DNA of 64,000 nucleotides, taken from positions 245,896-309,895 of the forward strand of contig JAMWDI010000002.1 in NCBI GenBank assembly GCA_023819375.1, read 5' to 3'. The position numbers and the translations under genes are program-made. Source of the stretch: Candidatus Omnitrophota bacterium. Its GTDB lineage: Bacteria > Ratteibacteria > UBA8468 > B48-G9 > JAFGKM01. Under the pieces are notes generated by a model that worked only from the letters and a program-made list of their open reading frames with translations, was not told the origin of the DNA and did not search any database. Positions 46,108 to 54,906 of this stretch are shown here, piece by piece (positions within the stretch are counted from its first letter, which is position 1; the number at the start of each line of letters is the position of its first letter).

Positions 46108-46558
46108 TTTTATAACTCCTGTAAATTTCTTTTATTTTTTTATTTACTTGAACATCAAAAAAAGAAGGAACAATTTCACAAATAGGTTTTAAAACAAATT
46201 CCCTTTTTCTATATTCAGGATGAGGAATTTTTAAATTTCTTTTTTTAACTATTTTATTTCCATAAAAAATGATATCAATATCAATTTCTCTTTCATCACC
46301 CCTTTCATGAGGAATTTTTCTACCAAGTTTTTTTTCTATATTTTTTATTATTTTCAAAAGTTTCTCAGGTGAAATATTTGTCTTCACTTCAACTGCTCCA
46401 TTTAGGAAATTTCCACCTTTAGCATTAACAGGAGGATTTTCAAAAAAAGAGGATATTTTTTTAATTTTAACAAATTTTTCAAGTTCTTTTATTCCTTTTA
46501 ATATATTTTCTTCCCTTATTCCTCTGTTACTTCCTATTGCTAAAATTACTCCTTTCAT
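46082..46558 (-). CDS. folK: 2-amino-4-hydroxy-6-hydroxymethyldihydropteridine pyrophosphokinase
   Basis: FolK transfers pyrophosphate from ATP to the pterin, the step before FolP. The 158-residue protein has LAIGSNRGIREENI (6-19), SSFFENPPVNA (about 36-46), ELGRKIPHERGDEREIDIDII-type blocks (observed from about 78 to 98, with the catalytic RxxxxxDIDI) and LKIPHPEYRKREFVLKP near 118. All key residues are visible. It is coupled to panC and to the degenerate phosphoglycerate-mutase-like gene by short overlaps. Confidence 0.96.
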   Translation of the reverse strand: MKGVILAIGSNRGIREENILKGIKELEKFVKIKKISSFFENPPVNAKGGNFLNGAVEVKTNISPEKLLKIIKNIEKKLGRKIPHERGDEREIDIDIIFYGNKIVKKRNLKIPHPEYRKREFVLKPICEIVPSFFDVQVNKKIKEIYRSYKNENSKKNK

Positions 46559-47574
46559 TTTAAAAATTCCTGAAATAAAAGATTTGCTCTTTTATATTTT
46601 CTTTTCACTTTATAAAAATTTACTGCAAGAAACAACGAATACATTTTTTTGACTTTAAGATTTTCATTTATAAAAGGGTCAAAAATAAACAAAAATCTTG
46701 TGTCTTCTCTGTAAGGGATTTCTTTTAATACCTCTTGAGAAAAAAATTCAAAATTTTTAATCAACATAGAGGGCAACAACTTGAAATCAGCAGAAAAGTT
46801 TAACCAGTAAATTTCTTCATCCTTTAATTTTTCAATTTTTTTTAAATTCTCAATTTTTAAAAATTCTACAATTCCATTTAAAATCTTAGAATTTGAAAAA
46901 TAAAAAATTTTCCTTTTCAAGATATCGTTTAGACAAATTTTTTCTTTATGTCGTCCCAATCCATATATATAAAGAAAATTTGCAGGTACTTCATTAAGAT
47001 CCAACCTTACCTTATTTATTTCGTGAACTTCTAAAATTTCTTTTGAAATCTTCATAATTTTATTTATTGTTTCAAATTTTCTGTTCCTGTAAAAAAGAGT
47101 TTCAATAAGAAACCCTTTAATTTCGTTAGGAAAAAAGGTCTCTATTAAAGGAAAATCTTCTTTAAATTTTAAAATTATGTCCTCGTCATATACATAATAT
47201 TCAAAATTATTTTCAATTTTTTTAATATCCTCTAACAATTTTATTTTTTCCATAAAATTAAGTTTAACATCTGTTTCAAGTATTTTCATATCATCAGAAA
47301 AAACAAATTTTGCAATAAAAAAAGAATCTTGAGTATTTACGGGAATTTTATATTTTAAAGCCCTCAGAAATCCTTCACCTGGGAAATTTTCTGATTTTAA
47401 AAAAAATTCAAAATATCCTCTCTCAATTGTTTCTTCTAAAAAAACAAATCCCCATTGTCCTTTGTTAATAAAATCTTCAAAATTGCCTTTTTTGGTATAT
47501 TCAAATAAAGTTTTCTCTCCTCTTTTTTTAAAAAGTTCAAGAAATCCATTTAGAGTAAAGAGAACATATTTCAT
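46555..47574 (-). CDS. Degenerate ApgM-like protein (alkaline phosphatase superfamily remnant)
   Basis: The 339-residue protein reads along the whole course of archaeal-type, cofactor-independent phosphoglycerate mutase: MKYVLFTLNGF...KTLFEY at the start, EGFLRALKYKIPVNTQDSF in the middle, VRLDLNEVPANFLYIYGLG and KIFYFSNSKILNGIVEFLK in the second half. Metal ligands look absent: the opening DG(M)AD motif reads TLNGFLEL, and the C-terminal DHxTP reads FDPFINEN. It thus looks like a non-catalytic relative kept in the operon between purB and folK. The relationship is judged by eye, with no strong motif to lock it; a true unrelated protein is possible. Confidence 0.45.
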   Translation of the reverse strand: MKYVLFTLNGFLELFKKRGEKTLFEYTKKGNFEDFINKGQWGFVFLEETIERGYFEFFLKSENFPGEGFLRALKYKIPVNTQDSFFIAKFVFSDDMKILETDVKLNFMEKIKLLEDIKKIENNFEYYVYDEDIILKFKEDFPLIETFFPNEIKGFLIETLFYRNRKFETINKIMKISKEILEVHEINKVRLDLNEVPANFLYIYGLGRHKEKICLNDILKRKIFYFSNSKILNGIVEFLKIENLKKIEKLKDEEIYWLNFSADFKLLPSMLIKNFEFFSQEVLKEIPYREDTRFLFIFDPFINENLKVKKMYSLFLAVNFYKVKRKYKRANLLFQEFLK

Positions 47575-48866
47575 TCTTCGTCAAAATATCTGTAAATTAT
47601 ATCAAGATTTTTAAGAAGTTCCTTGATATTAAACATCTCATTTAATTCTTCATCTTTTATATATTTTTTAACAAATTCATCCTCTTTTACAAGTTCAAAA
47701 AAATTCATATTTTCATTAATTGACTTAAAAGATATTTTCTGAATATGTTCATAAGCCTCTTTTCTTGAAACACCTTTAAGAACAAGTGTATTAAGCAATT
47801 TTTGAGAAAAGAAAACGTTATTTAAAACCTTCAAATTTTTTTCCATATTTTCCACTTTTACTTCCATTCCATCAATAATTTTGATGAGAATATTTAAAAT
47901 ATAATCAAGCAAAATTGTTGATTCTGGCAGAATTATCCTTTCAGCAGAAGAATGACTTATGTCTCTCTCATGCCAAAGAGCAACATTTTCAAGAGCAACA
48001 TTTACATTTTTCTTTATAACTCTTGAAAGACCACAGACTCTTTCACATAATACTGGATTTCTTTTATGAGGCATAGCAGATGAACCCTTTTGGCCTTTTC
48101 CAAATGGTTCAAAAACTTCAGATATTTCTGTCTGTTGAAGTAATCTAATCTGAAGAGCCATTTTTTCGCAGGATGAAGCAATCAATCCAAGGATAGAAAT
48201 AAAATAAGCATATCTATCCCTTGAAATTATTTGTGTTGAAAATTTTTCTCTTTTTAAATTTAATTTTTTACAAACATATTCTTCAACTTCTGGTATTACA
48301 CTGGAAAAAGTACCAACAGCACCAGAAATTTTTCCTACACTTATTTCATCTATTGCATTTTCAAGTCTTTTTTTATTTCTCAAAAATTCAAAATACCAGG
48401 TAGCAATTTTAAATCCAAAAGTTATTGGTTCTGCATGAATTCCATGAGTTCTTCCTATCATTAATGTATCTTTGTATTCAAAAGATTTTTTCTTTAAAAT
48501 TTGAAGTAATTTTTCTATATCCTGTAAAATTAAATTTCCTGCCTCTCTTAAAATTAAAGCATAAGATGTATCAATTACATCTGAAGATGTGAGTCCAAGA
48601 TGAATATATTTTCCTTCTTCGCCAACAGTTTCACTAACCTGTTCTACAAATGCAATTACATCATGATTTGTTATTTTCTCTATTTCATTTATCCTGTTAA
48701 TGTCAACTCTGGCATTTTTTTTAACTTTTTCAACTACTTCTAAAGGAATTATTCCAACCTTACTCCACCCTTCAAGAACTGCAATTTCAACTTCAAGATA
48801 TTTTTTAAATTTATTTTCTTCACTCCATATTTCAGCCATTTCTTTTCTTGTATATCTTGGTATCAT
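47571..48866 (-). CDS. purB: Adenylosuccinate lyase
   Basis: PurB acts twice in purine synthesis, splitting fumarate from SAICAR and adenylosuccinate. The 431-residue protein has GRTHGIHAEPITFG (about 137-150, catalytic His region), TSSDVIDTSYAL (about 95-106), and the fumarase-superfamily signature GSSAMPHKRNP (about 260-270). It has its own promoter and GGAGG site and is the first gene of the operon running to panC. Its stop overlaps the start of the ApgM-like gene. Confidence 0.97.
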   Translation of the reverse strand: MIPRYTRKEMAEIWSEENKFKKYLEVEIAVLEGWSKVGIIPLEVVEKVKKNARVDINRINEIEKITNHDVIAFVEQVSETVGEEGKYIHLGLTSSDVIDTSYALILREAGNLILQDIEKLLQILKKKSFEYKDTLMIGRTHGIHAEPITFGFKIATWYFEFLRNKKRLENAIDEISVGKISGAVGTFSSVIPEVEEYVCKKLNLKREKFSTQIISRDRYAYFISILGLIASSCEKMALQIRLLQQTEISEVFEPFGKGQKGSSAMPHKRNPVLCERVCGLSRVIKKNVNVALENVALWHERDISHSSAERIILPESTILLDYILNILIKIIDGMEVKVENMEKNLKVLNNVFFSQKLLNTLVLKGVSRKEAYEHIQKISFKSINENMNFFELVKEDEFVKKYIKDEELNEMFNIKELLKNLDIIYRYFDEE

Positions 48867-48887
48867 AAATCCTCCTTCATTTTAAAA

Positions 48888-48917
48888 ATTATATAATATT
48901 TGGCTACGGATTTTCAA
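48888..48917 (-). promoter_or_regulatory. Promoter for purB
   Basis: On the minus strand, TTGAAA (48917-48912) and a perfect TATAAT (48893-48888) with an 18-base spacer; GGAGG precedes the ATG at 48866. Confidence 0.6.
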
Positions 48918-48921
48918 AAAT

Positions 48922-49665
48922 TCAATAGGTAAAAAAATATCTTACAAGAAAATATAAAAGAAGAAGGAAAATGAAAACGGAAAAATATAAAGGTAAAAAG
49001 AAAAGAATAAGATATGCAATAATGACTCCAAAAGGTATAAAGATTAGAAAAACAAAATACTTTTTTGTTTGCTTCAAATCTTTTTTAATTGATTTTAAAA
49101 CTTCTTTTTCCTCTCCACAACTTTTACATTTTTCATCTTCTCTCAGATTGTCACTACCACAGTTTCTACATACCCATATAACTCCTTCTTCAATTTTAAC
49201 CAATCTATCTGTCACTTCAATTTTGTGTTTAATCCAGGGCAAATTTTTAATTCTGTAGGCAATTTTATAAAAATCAAGGGCCTTTTTATAATCTTCTTTT
49301 TTAAAATATATATCTCCAAGTTCAGAATAAGCAGTAAAATTATCTGGTTGTTGCTCTATAATTTTTTTTAATTCCTCTATTCTTCTTTCTCTCTCCAAAT
49401 CTGTTAGTATATTTTCTTTTTGTTTCTGTAAAAAATAAATTATAACAAACCCAAGGGGCGGGATAAATATTGAAATTATAGACATCTTCAGAACAACTAC
49501 TAAAATACTTATTAAAAAAAGTACAGAAAATATTATTGTTTCCGAAATAGAGAATTCCTTTTCAATCATTTTTTCAAAAACAAAGAAATAGAATTCAATT
49601 CCAAGAACAATAAACAAAAAAGCAATTTTAAAACCTAAATAAAAACCTTTGCCCCAGTCAATCAT
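48922..49665 (-). CDS. Membrane protein with TPR and zinc-ribbon segments
   Basis: The 247-residue protein has three N-terminal membrane helices (about 9-30, 42-60, 63-82), a soluble part with one or two TPR units (DNFTAYSELGDIYFKKEDYKKALDFY, about 110-137 as a segment), a zinc ribbon (CRNCGSDN...KCKSCGEE, about 166-185) and two C-terminal helices (about 200-245). I do not recognise a family. It is the last gene of the sigma-factor operon, overlapping miaA by eight bases, so it may be co-regulated. Confidence 0.6.
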   Translation of the reverse strand: MIDWGKGFYLGFKIAFLFIVLGIEFYFFVFEKMIEKEFSISETIIFSVLFLISILVVVLKMSIISIFIPPLGFVIIYFLQKQKENILTDLERERRIEELKKIIEQQPDNFTAYSELGDIYFKKEDYKKALDFYKIAYRIKNLPWIKHKIEVTDRLVKIEEGVIWVCRNCGSDNLREDEKCKSCGEEKEVLKSIKKDLKQTKKYFVFLIFIPFGVIIAYLILFFLPLYFSVFIFLLLLYFLVRYFFTY

Positions 49666-50590
49666 TCTTAAAACTTTCTAAAATCTTGTTAACTACCTCA
49701 TTTTCGTCTTTAAAATTTATAAACTCCCCTTCTTCTCTTTTAAACCAGATAATTTGTTTTCTTGCATAATCCTTTGTTCTTTTAAAAATAATCTCTTTCA
49801 ACTCTTCAAAATTATATTTCCCTTCAAGAAAATCAAGTATTTCTCTATATCCTATTGGTGCCTTCGTTCTCAAATATTTTTCATAACTTTTATTTTTCAA
49901 ATCAATCACTTCGTCTATCCAGCCTTTTTCAAACATTTTTTCTATCCTTTCTTTTATTCTTTTATAAATCTCCTCTCTATCTCGAAACAGTATAAAATAA
50001 AAAATTTTTCCAATTTCTTTTAGTGAGCCATCCGTTTTCTGTTTTTGCCAGTAACTCATATTTCTACCTGTAATTTCATAAATTTCAATTGCTCTTTTTA
50101 TTCTGTACTTATCATTTTTATTAATTTTTTTTGCAATTTCTGGATCTATATTCTTTAGTTTCTCATACAAATCTTCGGTTGTCTCTTTTTCAAGTCTTTC
50201 TCTTATTTCTCTCTGTTTCTCTTTAAATTCTGGAGGTAGATAAAAAAGACCTCTTAATAATGTCCTTATATAAAAACCACTTCCACCAACAATTATAGGA
50301 ACTTTATTTCTTGAAATTATCTCTCTTACTTTTTGAAAAACAAGATTTTTATATTGAAAAACATCAAACTCATCTTTAAGGGATAGAAAATCAACAAAAT
50401 AATGGGGGATTTCATTCCTCATCCATAAGGGAGGCTTATCTGTTCCTATGTTGATTTCTTTATAAAATTGTCTGCTATCACATGAAATTATTTCTCCATT
50501 AACTTCTTTCGCTATTTTAAAAGATATTTCAGTTTTTCCACTTGCAGTTGGCCCTCCAATTATCAAAATTTTATTTTTCTGAAATGACAT
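49658..50590 (-). CDS. miaA: tRNA dimethylallyltransferase
   Basis: MiaA adds an isopentenyl group to adenosine-37 of tRNAs reading U-starting codons. The 310-residue protein has the P-loop GGPTASGKTE (12-21), then ISCDSRQFYKEINIGTDKP (34-52), VGGSGFYIRTLLRG and PIGYREILDFLEG, ending KDYARKQIIWFKRE. All landmark blocks are present. It follows the thymidylate-synthase-like gene directly (no gap) and overlaps the TPR/zinc-ribbon gene. Confidence 0.97.
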   Translation of the reverse strand: MSFQKNKILIIGGPTASGKTEISFKIAKEVNGEIISCDSRQFYKEINIGTDKPPLWMRNEIPHYFVDFLSLKDEFDVFQYKNLVFQKVREIISRNKVPIIVGGSGFYIRTLLRGLFYLPPEFKEKQREIRERLEKETTEDLYEKLKNIDPEIAKKINKNDKYRIKRAIEIYEITGRNMSYWQKQKTDGSLKEIGKIFYFILFRDREEIYKRIKERIEKMFEKGWIDEVIDLKNKSYEKYLRTKAPIGYREILDFLEGKYNFEELKEIIFKRTKDYARKQIIWFKREEGEFINFKDENEVVNKILESFKND

Positions 50591-51451
50591 TTAAAAAAGA
50601 GCACCTCTTTTACCTGTTCTTTTTTCCATCTCTATAAGTTGTCTTCCATATTCAAATCCACTTATAGCAACAGGATCATCACTTCTTAATGTTCTGCTTT
50701 TTGTATGGTCTGGATTATAAAAATCCCTTTTTTCAAGAGATGCTAAAAACCTGTTTTTAAAATCATCAAAACTTTCTCCATAAATATGGTAGGAATCTGA
50801 AATATCAACGTATTGGCCAACTTTAACTTCTTTACCTATTTTTTTCGTTATTTCCTCTGCAATAAATTTCTGTAACTCAGTTAAACCAAATAAGTTCATA
50901 AAAGCAGCCCTATATGCATCTCTTGATCTCCAATGTGTATTCATAATAAGATACAATTCTTCATTTTTTTCAATAATTCTACACCATATTCTTTGTAAAC
51001 ATGGAGGGTCATATGTAAAGGGGTCATAAAATGGAATCCATGTTATCCCTTGTGCTCTCCTTGAATATGGAATTTCTGAAAGTTTATTTATTATATATTC
51101 AAGTTGATTTATTTTTTCATCATTTTGAGGTATTTTATAATTTGCTAAACGATCATGATAGGTATAAGTCCATTTTTTTTCTTCTGGATTTATCCAGTGA
51201 TCATGAATTCCATAAACGATTTCCTGTCTATATTTTTCAAGATCTTCAATACCACCTGGAAATGCGAGATGAATTCTTGGTTCAGAAAATGGTTCTTTTA
51301 TAACCATAATCATTGTGCAATCTTTACTTGGAGGATCTTTTTCCTTATCATATTCTGTTTTAATACTTATCCCTTTATTCCATAGTTCAATTAAACTTTT
51401 CTCCCATACCTCTGCAATTGAATTTCCTTCAACTTTTATAACAGGAATCAT
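50591..51451 (-). CDS. Thymidylate synthase family protein (divergent ThyA-like)
   Basis: The 286-residue protein, with the ATG at 51451 (overlapping the polX stop, with AAGGA upstream), matches the ThyA family in the catalytic half: a Pro-Pro-Cys-Leu-Gln nucleophile (Cys151), then MNTHWRSRDAYRAAFMNLFG (residues near 170-190) where ThyA has the RS.D/N nucleotide-binding pattern, and a dUMP/sugar-binding VDISDSYHIYGES. It is closer to divergent archaeal-type or dCMP-hydroxymethylase-like members than to E. coli ThyA. Whether it makes dTMP or another modified pyrimidine cannot be settled; the position after polX is notable. An upstream ATG at 51484 lies within polX and is less likely. Confidence 0.65.
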   Translation of the reverse strand: MIPVIKVEGNSIAEVWEKSLIELWNKGISIKTEYDKEKDPPSKDCTMIMVIKEPFSEPRIHLAFPGGIEDLEKYRQEIVYGIHDHWINPEEKKWTYTYHDRLANYKIPQNDEKINQLEYIINKLSEIPYSRRAQGITWIPFYDPFTYDPPCLQRIWCRIIEKNEELYLIMNTHWRSRDAYRAAFMNLFGLTELQKFIAEEITKKIGKEVKVGQYVDISDSYHIYGESFDDFKNRFLASLEKRDFYNPDHTKSRTLRSDDPVAISGFEYGRQLIEMEKRTGKRGALF

Positions 51452-53151
51452 TTTTTCCTTCTTCTCAAGGGCATATCTTCCCATTTATATGTATTTAAAA
51501 TTTCACCCTTTGTAAGCCATCCTCTTCTTGCTATTCCAATTCCAAATTTTATATATTTTAACATCCCAATATTATGAGCATCTGTTCCAAGAGCAAATAT
51601 AACTTTTTTATTTTTCCCTTTTAAAATATTAACGTCATTTAAATCAAGTCTATCAGGATAACAATTTATTTCAAGAGCAACTCCAAATCTTCCAGCATAT
51701 TCTATAATTTCATCTATATTAACATCATACCCCTCTCTACCACTTAAAAGACGACCTGTTGGATGGCCGATTATATCAACATATGGATTCTCTATTGCTC
51801 TTTTAATTCTTTCTGTAACATTCTTTTTAAATCCCTGATGAATAGAAGCAATCACAAAGTCAAGTTCCTCAAGAATTTTATCTGAATAATCAAGTGAACC
51901 ATCAGCAAGAATGTCAACTTCCATACCTTTTAAAACCTTTATTCCTTTTATTTTGTCATTTACTCTGTCAATCTCTTCGTTCCTTCTTTTAAGTGTATCC
52001 TCATCAAGTCCACCAGCAATTTTTGATGTTTTTGAATGGTCACAAATACCAATATACTCATATCCAAGGCTTTTAGCAATCAAAGCGATTTCTTCAATTG
52101 TTTCAACCCCATCTGAAAATTTTGAATGTACATGTAAATCTCCTTTTATATCTTTTTCCTCAACAAGAACAGGTAATCTATTCTCAATTGCTGCTTCTAT
52201 TTCTCCTCTATCCTCTCTCAATTCAGGTGGTATCCAAGGAAGGCCAAGGACATTATAAACTTCTTCTTCTGTTTCACCTGCAATTTTTTTATCCCCTTTA
52301 AAAACTCCATATTCACTTATTTTAAGACCTTTTTCCTTTGCAAGTCCTCTCAATTTAATATTATGTGCTTTTGAACCTGTAAAATATTGCAAGGCAGAAC
52401 CAAAAGAATCCACTGGAACAACTCTTAAGTCAACCTGTAAATTGTTGGTTTTAACAATAATTGATGCCTTTGTATCTCCTTTTGCTAAAACCTCTTTGAC
52501 CTGTGGAATTGTAGTAAACTTTTCAATTATTTCAATATTATTTTCGCCTGTTGCAAGAATATCAATATCCCCAATTGTTTCTCTCATTCTCCTTAAGGAA
52601 CCTGCAGGTTCAATTTTCTTTGTATATCTTTTTAATTCTTCTATTATTTCCTCTACAAGTGGAAGAGCAATTCCTATTGGAATTCTCTCTTTTCCTTGTT
52701 TATATAATTCAATACCTCTTTTTATATTCTCTACTTTCTTTTCTCCCATACCAAATAATTTTGCAAGTTGTCCATTTTCAATAACTCTTTCAAGATCTGA
52801 AAGGTTTTTAACGCCAAGTTTTGTATAAGCAAGATTTAAAGTTTTAGGACCAAGATTTGGAATTTCAAGGAGTTGTAAAAGTCCTTCTGGTATATCTTTT
52901 ATTGCCTCCTCATATTTCTTCATCTTCCCTGTTTTTAAATATTCTTCAATCTTTTCACTCATCCCTTTTCCAATACCAGGAATTTTCTGAATTTCTCCCC
53001 TTTTATAAACCTCTTCAATATCTTCTGGATATTCCCTTAAAATTCTTGCTGCTTTTCTATAAGCACCTATACGAAAAGAATCATCTCCTTTAAATTCAAG
53101 TGCATCTGCTATTTTATCAAAAATATCAGCAATTTCCTGATTTTTGCTCAT
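51448..53151 (-). CDS. polX: DNA polymerase/3'-5' exonuclease PolX
   Basis: The 567-residue protein combines an N-terminal helix-hairpin-helix region and family X polymerase core (1-310, with AGSLRRMRETIGDIDILATG holding two catalytic Asp residues and SKAHNIKLRGLA) with a C-terminal PHP exonuclease domain (about 338-567, DLHVHSKFSDGVET, GICDHSKTSKIAGG, and ALGTDAHNIGML). Both active sites look complete. Bacterial PolX repairs gaps and base damage. It overlaps the nitroreductase gene by four bases and is coupled to the thymidylate-synthase-like gene. Confidence 0.95.
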   Translation of the reverse strand: MSKNQEIADIFDKIADALEFKGDDSFRIGAYRKAARILREYPEDIEEVYKRGEIQKIPGIGKGMSEKIEEYLKTGKMKKYEEAIKDIPEGLLQLLEIPNLGPKTLNLAYTKLGVKNLSDLERVIENGQLAKLFGMGEKKVENIKRGIELYKQGKERIPIGIALPLVEEIIEELKRYTKKIEPAGSLRRMRETIGDIDILATGENNIEIIEKFTTIPQVKEVLAKGDTKASIIVKTNNLQVDLRVVPVDSFGSALQYFTGSKAHNIKLRGLAKEKGLKISEYGVFKGDKKIAGETEEEVYNVLGLPWIPPELREDRGEIEAAIENRLPVLVEEKDIKGDLHVHSKFSDGVETIEEIALIAKSLGYEYIGICDHSKTSKIAGGLDEDTLKRRNEEIDRVNDKIKGIKVLKGMEVDILADGSLDYSDKILEELDFVIASIHQGFKKNVTERIKRAIENPYVDIIGHPTGRLLSGREGYDVNIDEIIEYAGRFGVALEINCYPDRLDLNDVNILKGKNKKVIFALGTDAHNIGMLKYIKFGIGIARRGWLTKGEILNTYKWEDMPLRRRKK

Positions 53152-53801
53152 TTTCTACCAACTGGACAAAGATAAAAAACATCTTCATTAATTCCAAGAA
53201 CTTTTTTAACTTTTTCATCCTCAAAAGCACCAATCATAACAGTTCCAAGGCCAAGACTTTCTGCCTGAAGATGAATATTCTGGCCAACATGTCCTACTTC
53301 CATAAAAACATATCTTTCTCCTCTTTTTCCATATCTTGAAGTTGTTCTTTCAAAAACTCCAGCAATTACTATGACAATAGGAGCATTTCTTACAGAAGAT
53401 TGACCAAGTGCGGAAATAGAAAGTTGATTCCTTAAATCTCCTTCTTTTACAAGTTTTAAAGAATGATTATCAATATCATAATAATAAAGACCTGGCTTTA
53501 ATCCTTCAACGTTCCCAACCACAACATATATTTCAAGTGGATATGTTGCTCCAGCAGAAGGGGCAGTTCTTCCTCCCCAATCAACAGTTTTTCCATCAGA
53601 AGCCCATAAAATTTGAGAAAGTTCCTTTAAATTCAATGGAGAATTTTTATAACTTCTTATAGATCTTCTTGTCTTAAGTGCTTCTTCCACTGATATTTTT
53701 CCTTTAAAAGATGGTGGGGGCAAATTTATAACTTCCATTTTTTCACCTCCAAAAAGAATAAGATTTAGAAAATAGGAAAAGAAAATTATAAATTTTTTCA
53801 T
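53148..53801 (-). CDS. Exported SagB/nitroreductase-type flavoprotein
   Basis: The 217-residue protein starts with a signal-like hydrophobic segment (MKKFIIFFSYFLNLILFGG) and continues as a nitroreductase: EEALKTRRSIRSYKNSPLNL (FMN-binding Arg-rich start), QILWASDGKTVDWGGRTAPSAGATYP, and HVGQNIHLQAESLGLGTVMIGAF. The ATG at 53801 is chosen because the signal-like segment starts there; earlier ATG (53822) and TTG (53840) codons are alternatives. Such enzymes reduce nitro groups or oxidise azolines (SagB); the substrate is unknown. It follows the anti-sigma gene and overlaps polX. Confidence 0.8.
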   Translation of the reverse strand: MKKFIIFFSYFLNLILFGGEKMEVINLPPPSFKGKISVEEALKTRRSIRSYKNSPLNLKELSQILWASDGKTVDWGGRTAPSAGATYPLEIYVVVGNVEGLKPGLYYYDIDNHSLKLVKEGDLRNQLSISALGQSSVRNAPIVIVIAGVFERTTSRYGKRGERYVFMEVGHVGQNIHLQAESLGLGTVMIGAFEDEKVKKVLGINEDVFYLCPVGRK

Positions 53802-53846
53802 CTCAAAATTAATTTTAACCATTTCCTCAAATTTTTTCAAGATTTT

Positions 53847-54308
53847 TTAAAAATTGGAAAAGAAGAAATCAAGGATTTTTTCAACTTCTTTTTCACTCAT
53901 ATAATCAGAATATTTTATAATTTCATCTTCTGTGAAAGGCAATTCATGATTAAATACATCAGTTTTAACTACTGAAACAGGGATTTTTTGAGGCGAAAGA
54001 AAATAAACTCTTTTAATTAAAGGACCAACAATTAAAAAAAATAAAAAAACTCCTATCAATACTGGTTTTAGTAAAAATTTATGGATTCTTCTTTCAAAAA
54101 CTAAATCTAATTTTGACTTCCAGAACTCTTCCTTTAATTCAAGATGATGAATACCTTTTGCTTTTTCCAATATAAAAACAAAATCATTGTATAAATTTTT
54201 ACATCTATCGCAAACCTGAATATGTCTTTCTATAAATTTTTTCTCTTTAAAGTCAATTTTCCCATCAATCAAATCTAAAATCCTTTTTTCAAAATCTTTA
54301 CATCTCAT
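53847..54308 (-). CDS. Zinc-finger anti-sigma factor
   Basis: The 153-residue protein has an N-terminal zf-HC2 anti-sigma domain with Cys3, His29, Cys33 and Cys36 (RHIQVCDRC), one membrane helix (about 79-97) and a short periplasmic C-terminus. It should hold the ECF sigma factor encoded just upstream at the inner membrane until a periplasmic or redox signal releases it. The sigma gene's stop overlaps its start (54298-54308), so the pair is translationally coupled. Confidence 0.85.
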   Translation of the reverse strand: MRCKDFEKRILDLIDGKIDFKEKKFIERHIQVCDRCKNLYNDFVFILEKAKGIHHLELKEEFWKSKLDLVFERRIHKFLLKPVLIGVFLFFLIVGPLIKRVYFLSPQKIPVSVVKTDVFNHELPFTEDEIIKYSDYMSEKEVEKILDFFFSNF

Positions 54309-54828
54309 TTTTTATCACCCCTTTCTTTCTCAAATTTTCTCTTATCTTCTGCAGAGATTGAAAATAAGTTGCTTTTATTGTTCCAACCCTCTTTTTTAAA
54401 ATTTTTGCAATCTCTTCATATTTTAAATCTTCAAAAGTTTTTAAAATAAAAACTGCTTTTTGTTTTTCAGTTAAATTATCTATTTCATTTTTTATTTCTT
54501 TAATAATTCTTTCTTCCATTAAATTTTCTTCCACACCAGAATTAGAATTTGAAGAGAACGGATAGTTTTCGTAATTTAAATTTTCAATTTTTTTTTCTCT
54601 TTTTTTCTTTCTTAAAAAATCATAACAGAGATTTACCGCTACTCTATATAGATATGTTGAAAATTTTGAAAGACCTTTAAAATTATCCCAATTTTTATAT
54701 GCTCTCAAAAATACTTCCTGAACGATATCAATTGCATCTTCGTGGTTATTTACCATTTTATAAGCAAGACTATAAATTTTATTTGCATACATTAAATAAT
54801 ACTCCTCAAAACTTTTCTTTTCTTCCAT
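54298..54828 (-). CDS. ECF-type RNA polymerase sigma factor
   Basis: The 176-residue protein has region 2 (about 10-85, with DIVQEVFLRAYKNWDNFKGL and RVAVNLCYDFLRKKK) and region 4 (about 115-170, LTEKQKAVFILKTFEDLKY followed by a helix-turn-helix EEIAKILKKRVGTIKATYFQSL). No region 1 or 3 is present, as expected for the ECF/RpoE group. It heads the operon with its anti-sigma, an exported nitroreductase, polX, the thymidylate-synthase-like gene, miaA and the TPR/zinc-ribbon gene. The target promoter is unknown; the divergent rpsT promoter region lies 20 bases upstream. Confidence 0.92.
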   Translation of the reverse strand: MEEKKSFEEYYLMYANKIYSLAYKMVNNHEDAIDIVQEVFLRAYKNWDNFKGLSKFSTYLYRVAVNLCYDFLRKKKREKKIENLNYENYPFSSNSNSGVEENLMEERIIKEIKNEIDNLTEKQKAVFILKTFEDLKYEEIAKILKKRVGTIKATYFQSLQKIRENLRKKGVIKNEM

Positions 54829-54847
54829 CTTATTAAGACGAATTTAT

Positions 54848-54899
54848 TTGATAAAAAGTTTAGTTTGTGATATTATTTTACCTTAGTTTATGATATTAT
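54848..54899 (+). promoter_or_regulatory. Promoter region of rpsT with duplicated 23-base element
   Basis: TTGATA (54848-54853) and TATTAT (54871-54876) with a 17-base spacer form one promoter with a TG extended -10. The 23-base unit 54861-54883 is repeated directly at 54884-54906 with one mismatch, so a second TGATATTAT box follows at 54891-54899. Two start points 23 bases apart are possible before the GGAGG and ATG of rpsT. Confidence 0.55.
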
Positions 54900-54906
54900 T
54901 TTACCT
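54861..54906. repeat. 23-base tandem repeat, two copies
   Basis: 54861-54883 and 54884-54906 match at 22 of 23 positions (G versus A at the seventh base). It is between the divergent ECF sigma gene and rpsT, and could be a duplicated promoter or a two-site operator. Confidence 0.85.
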
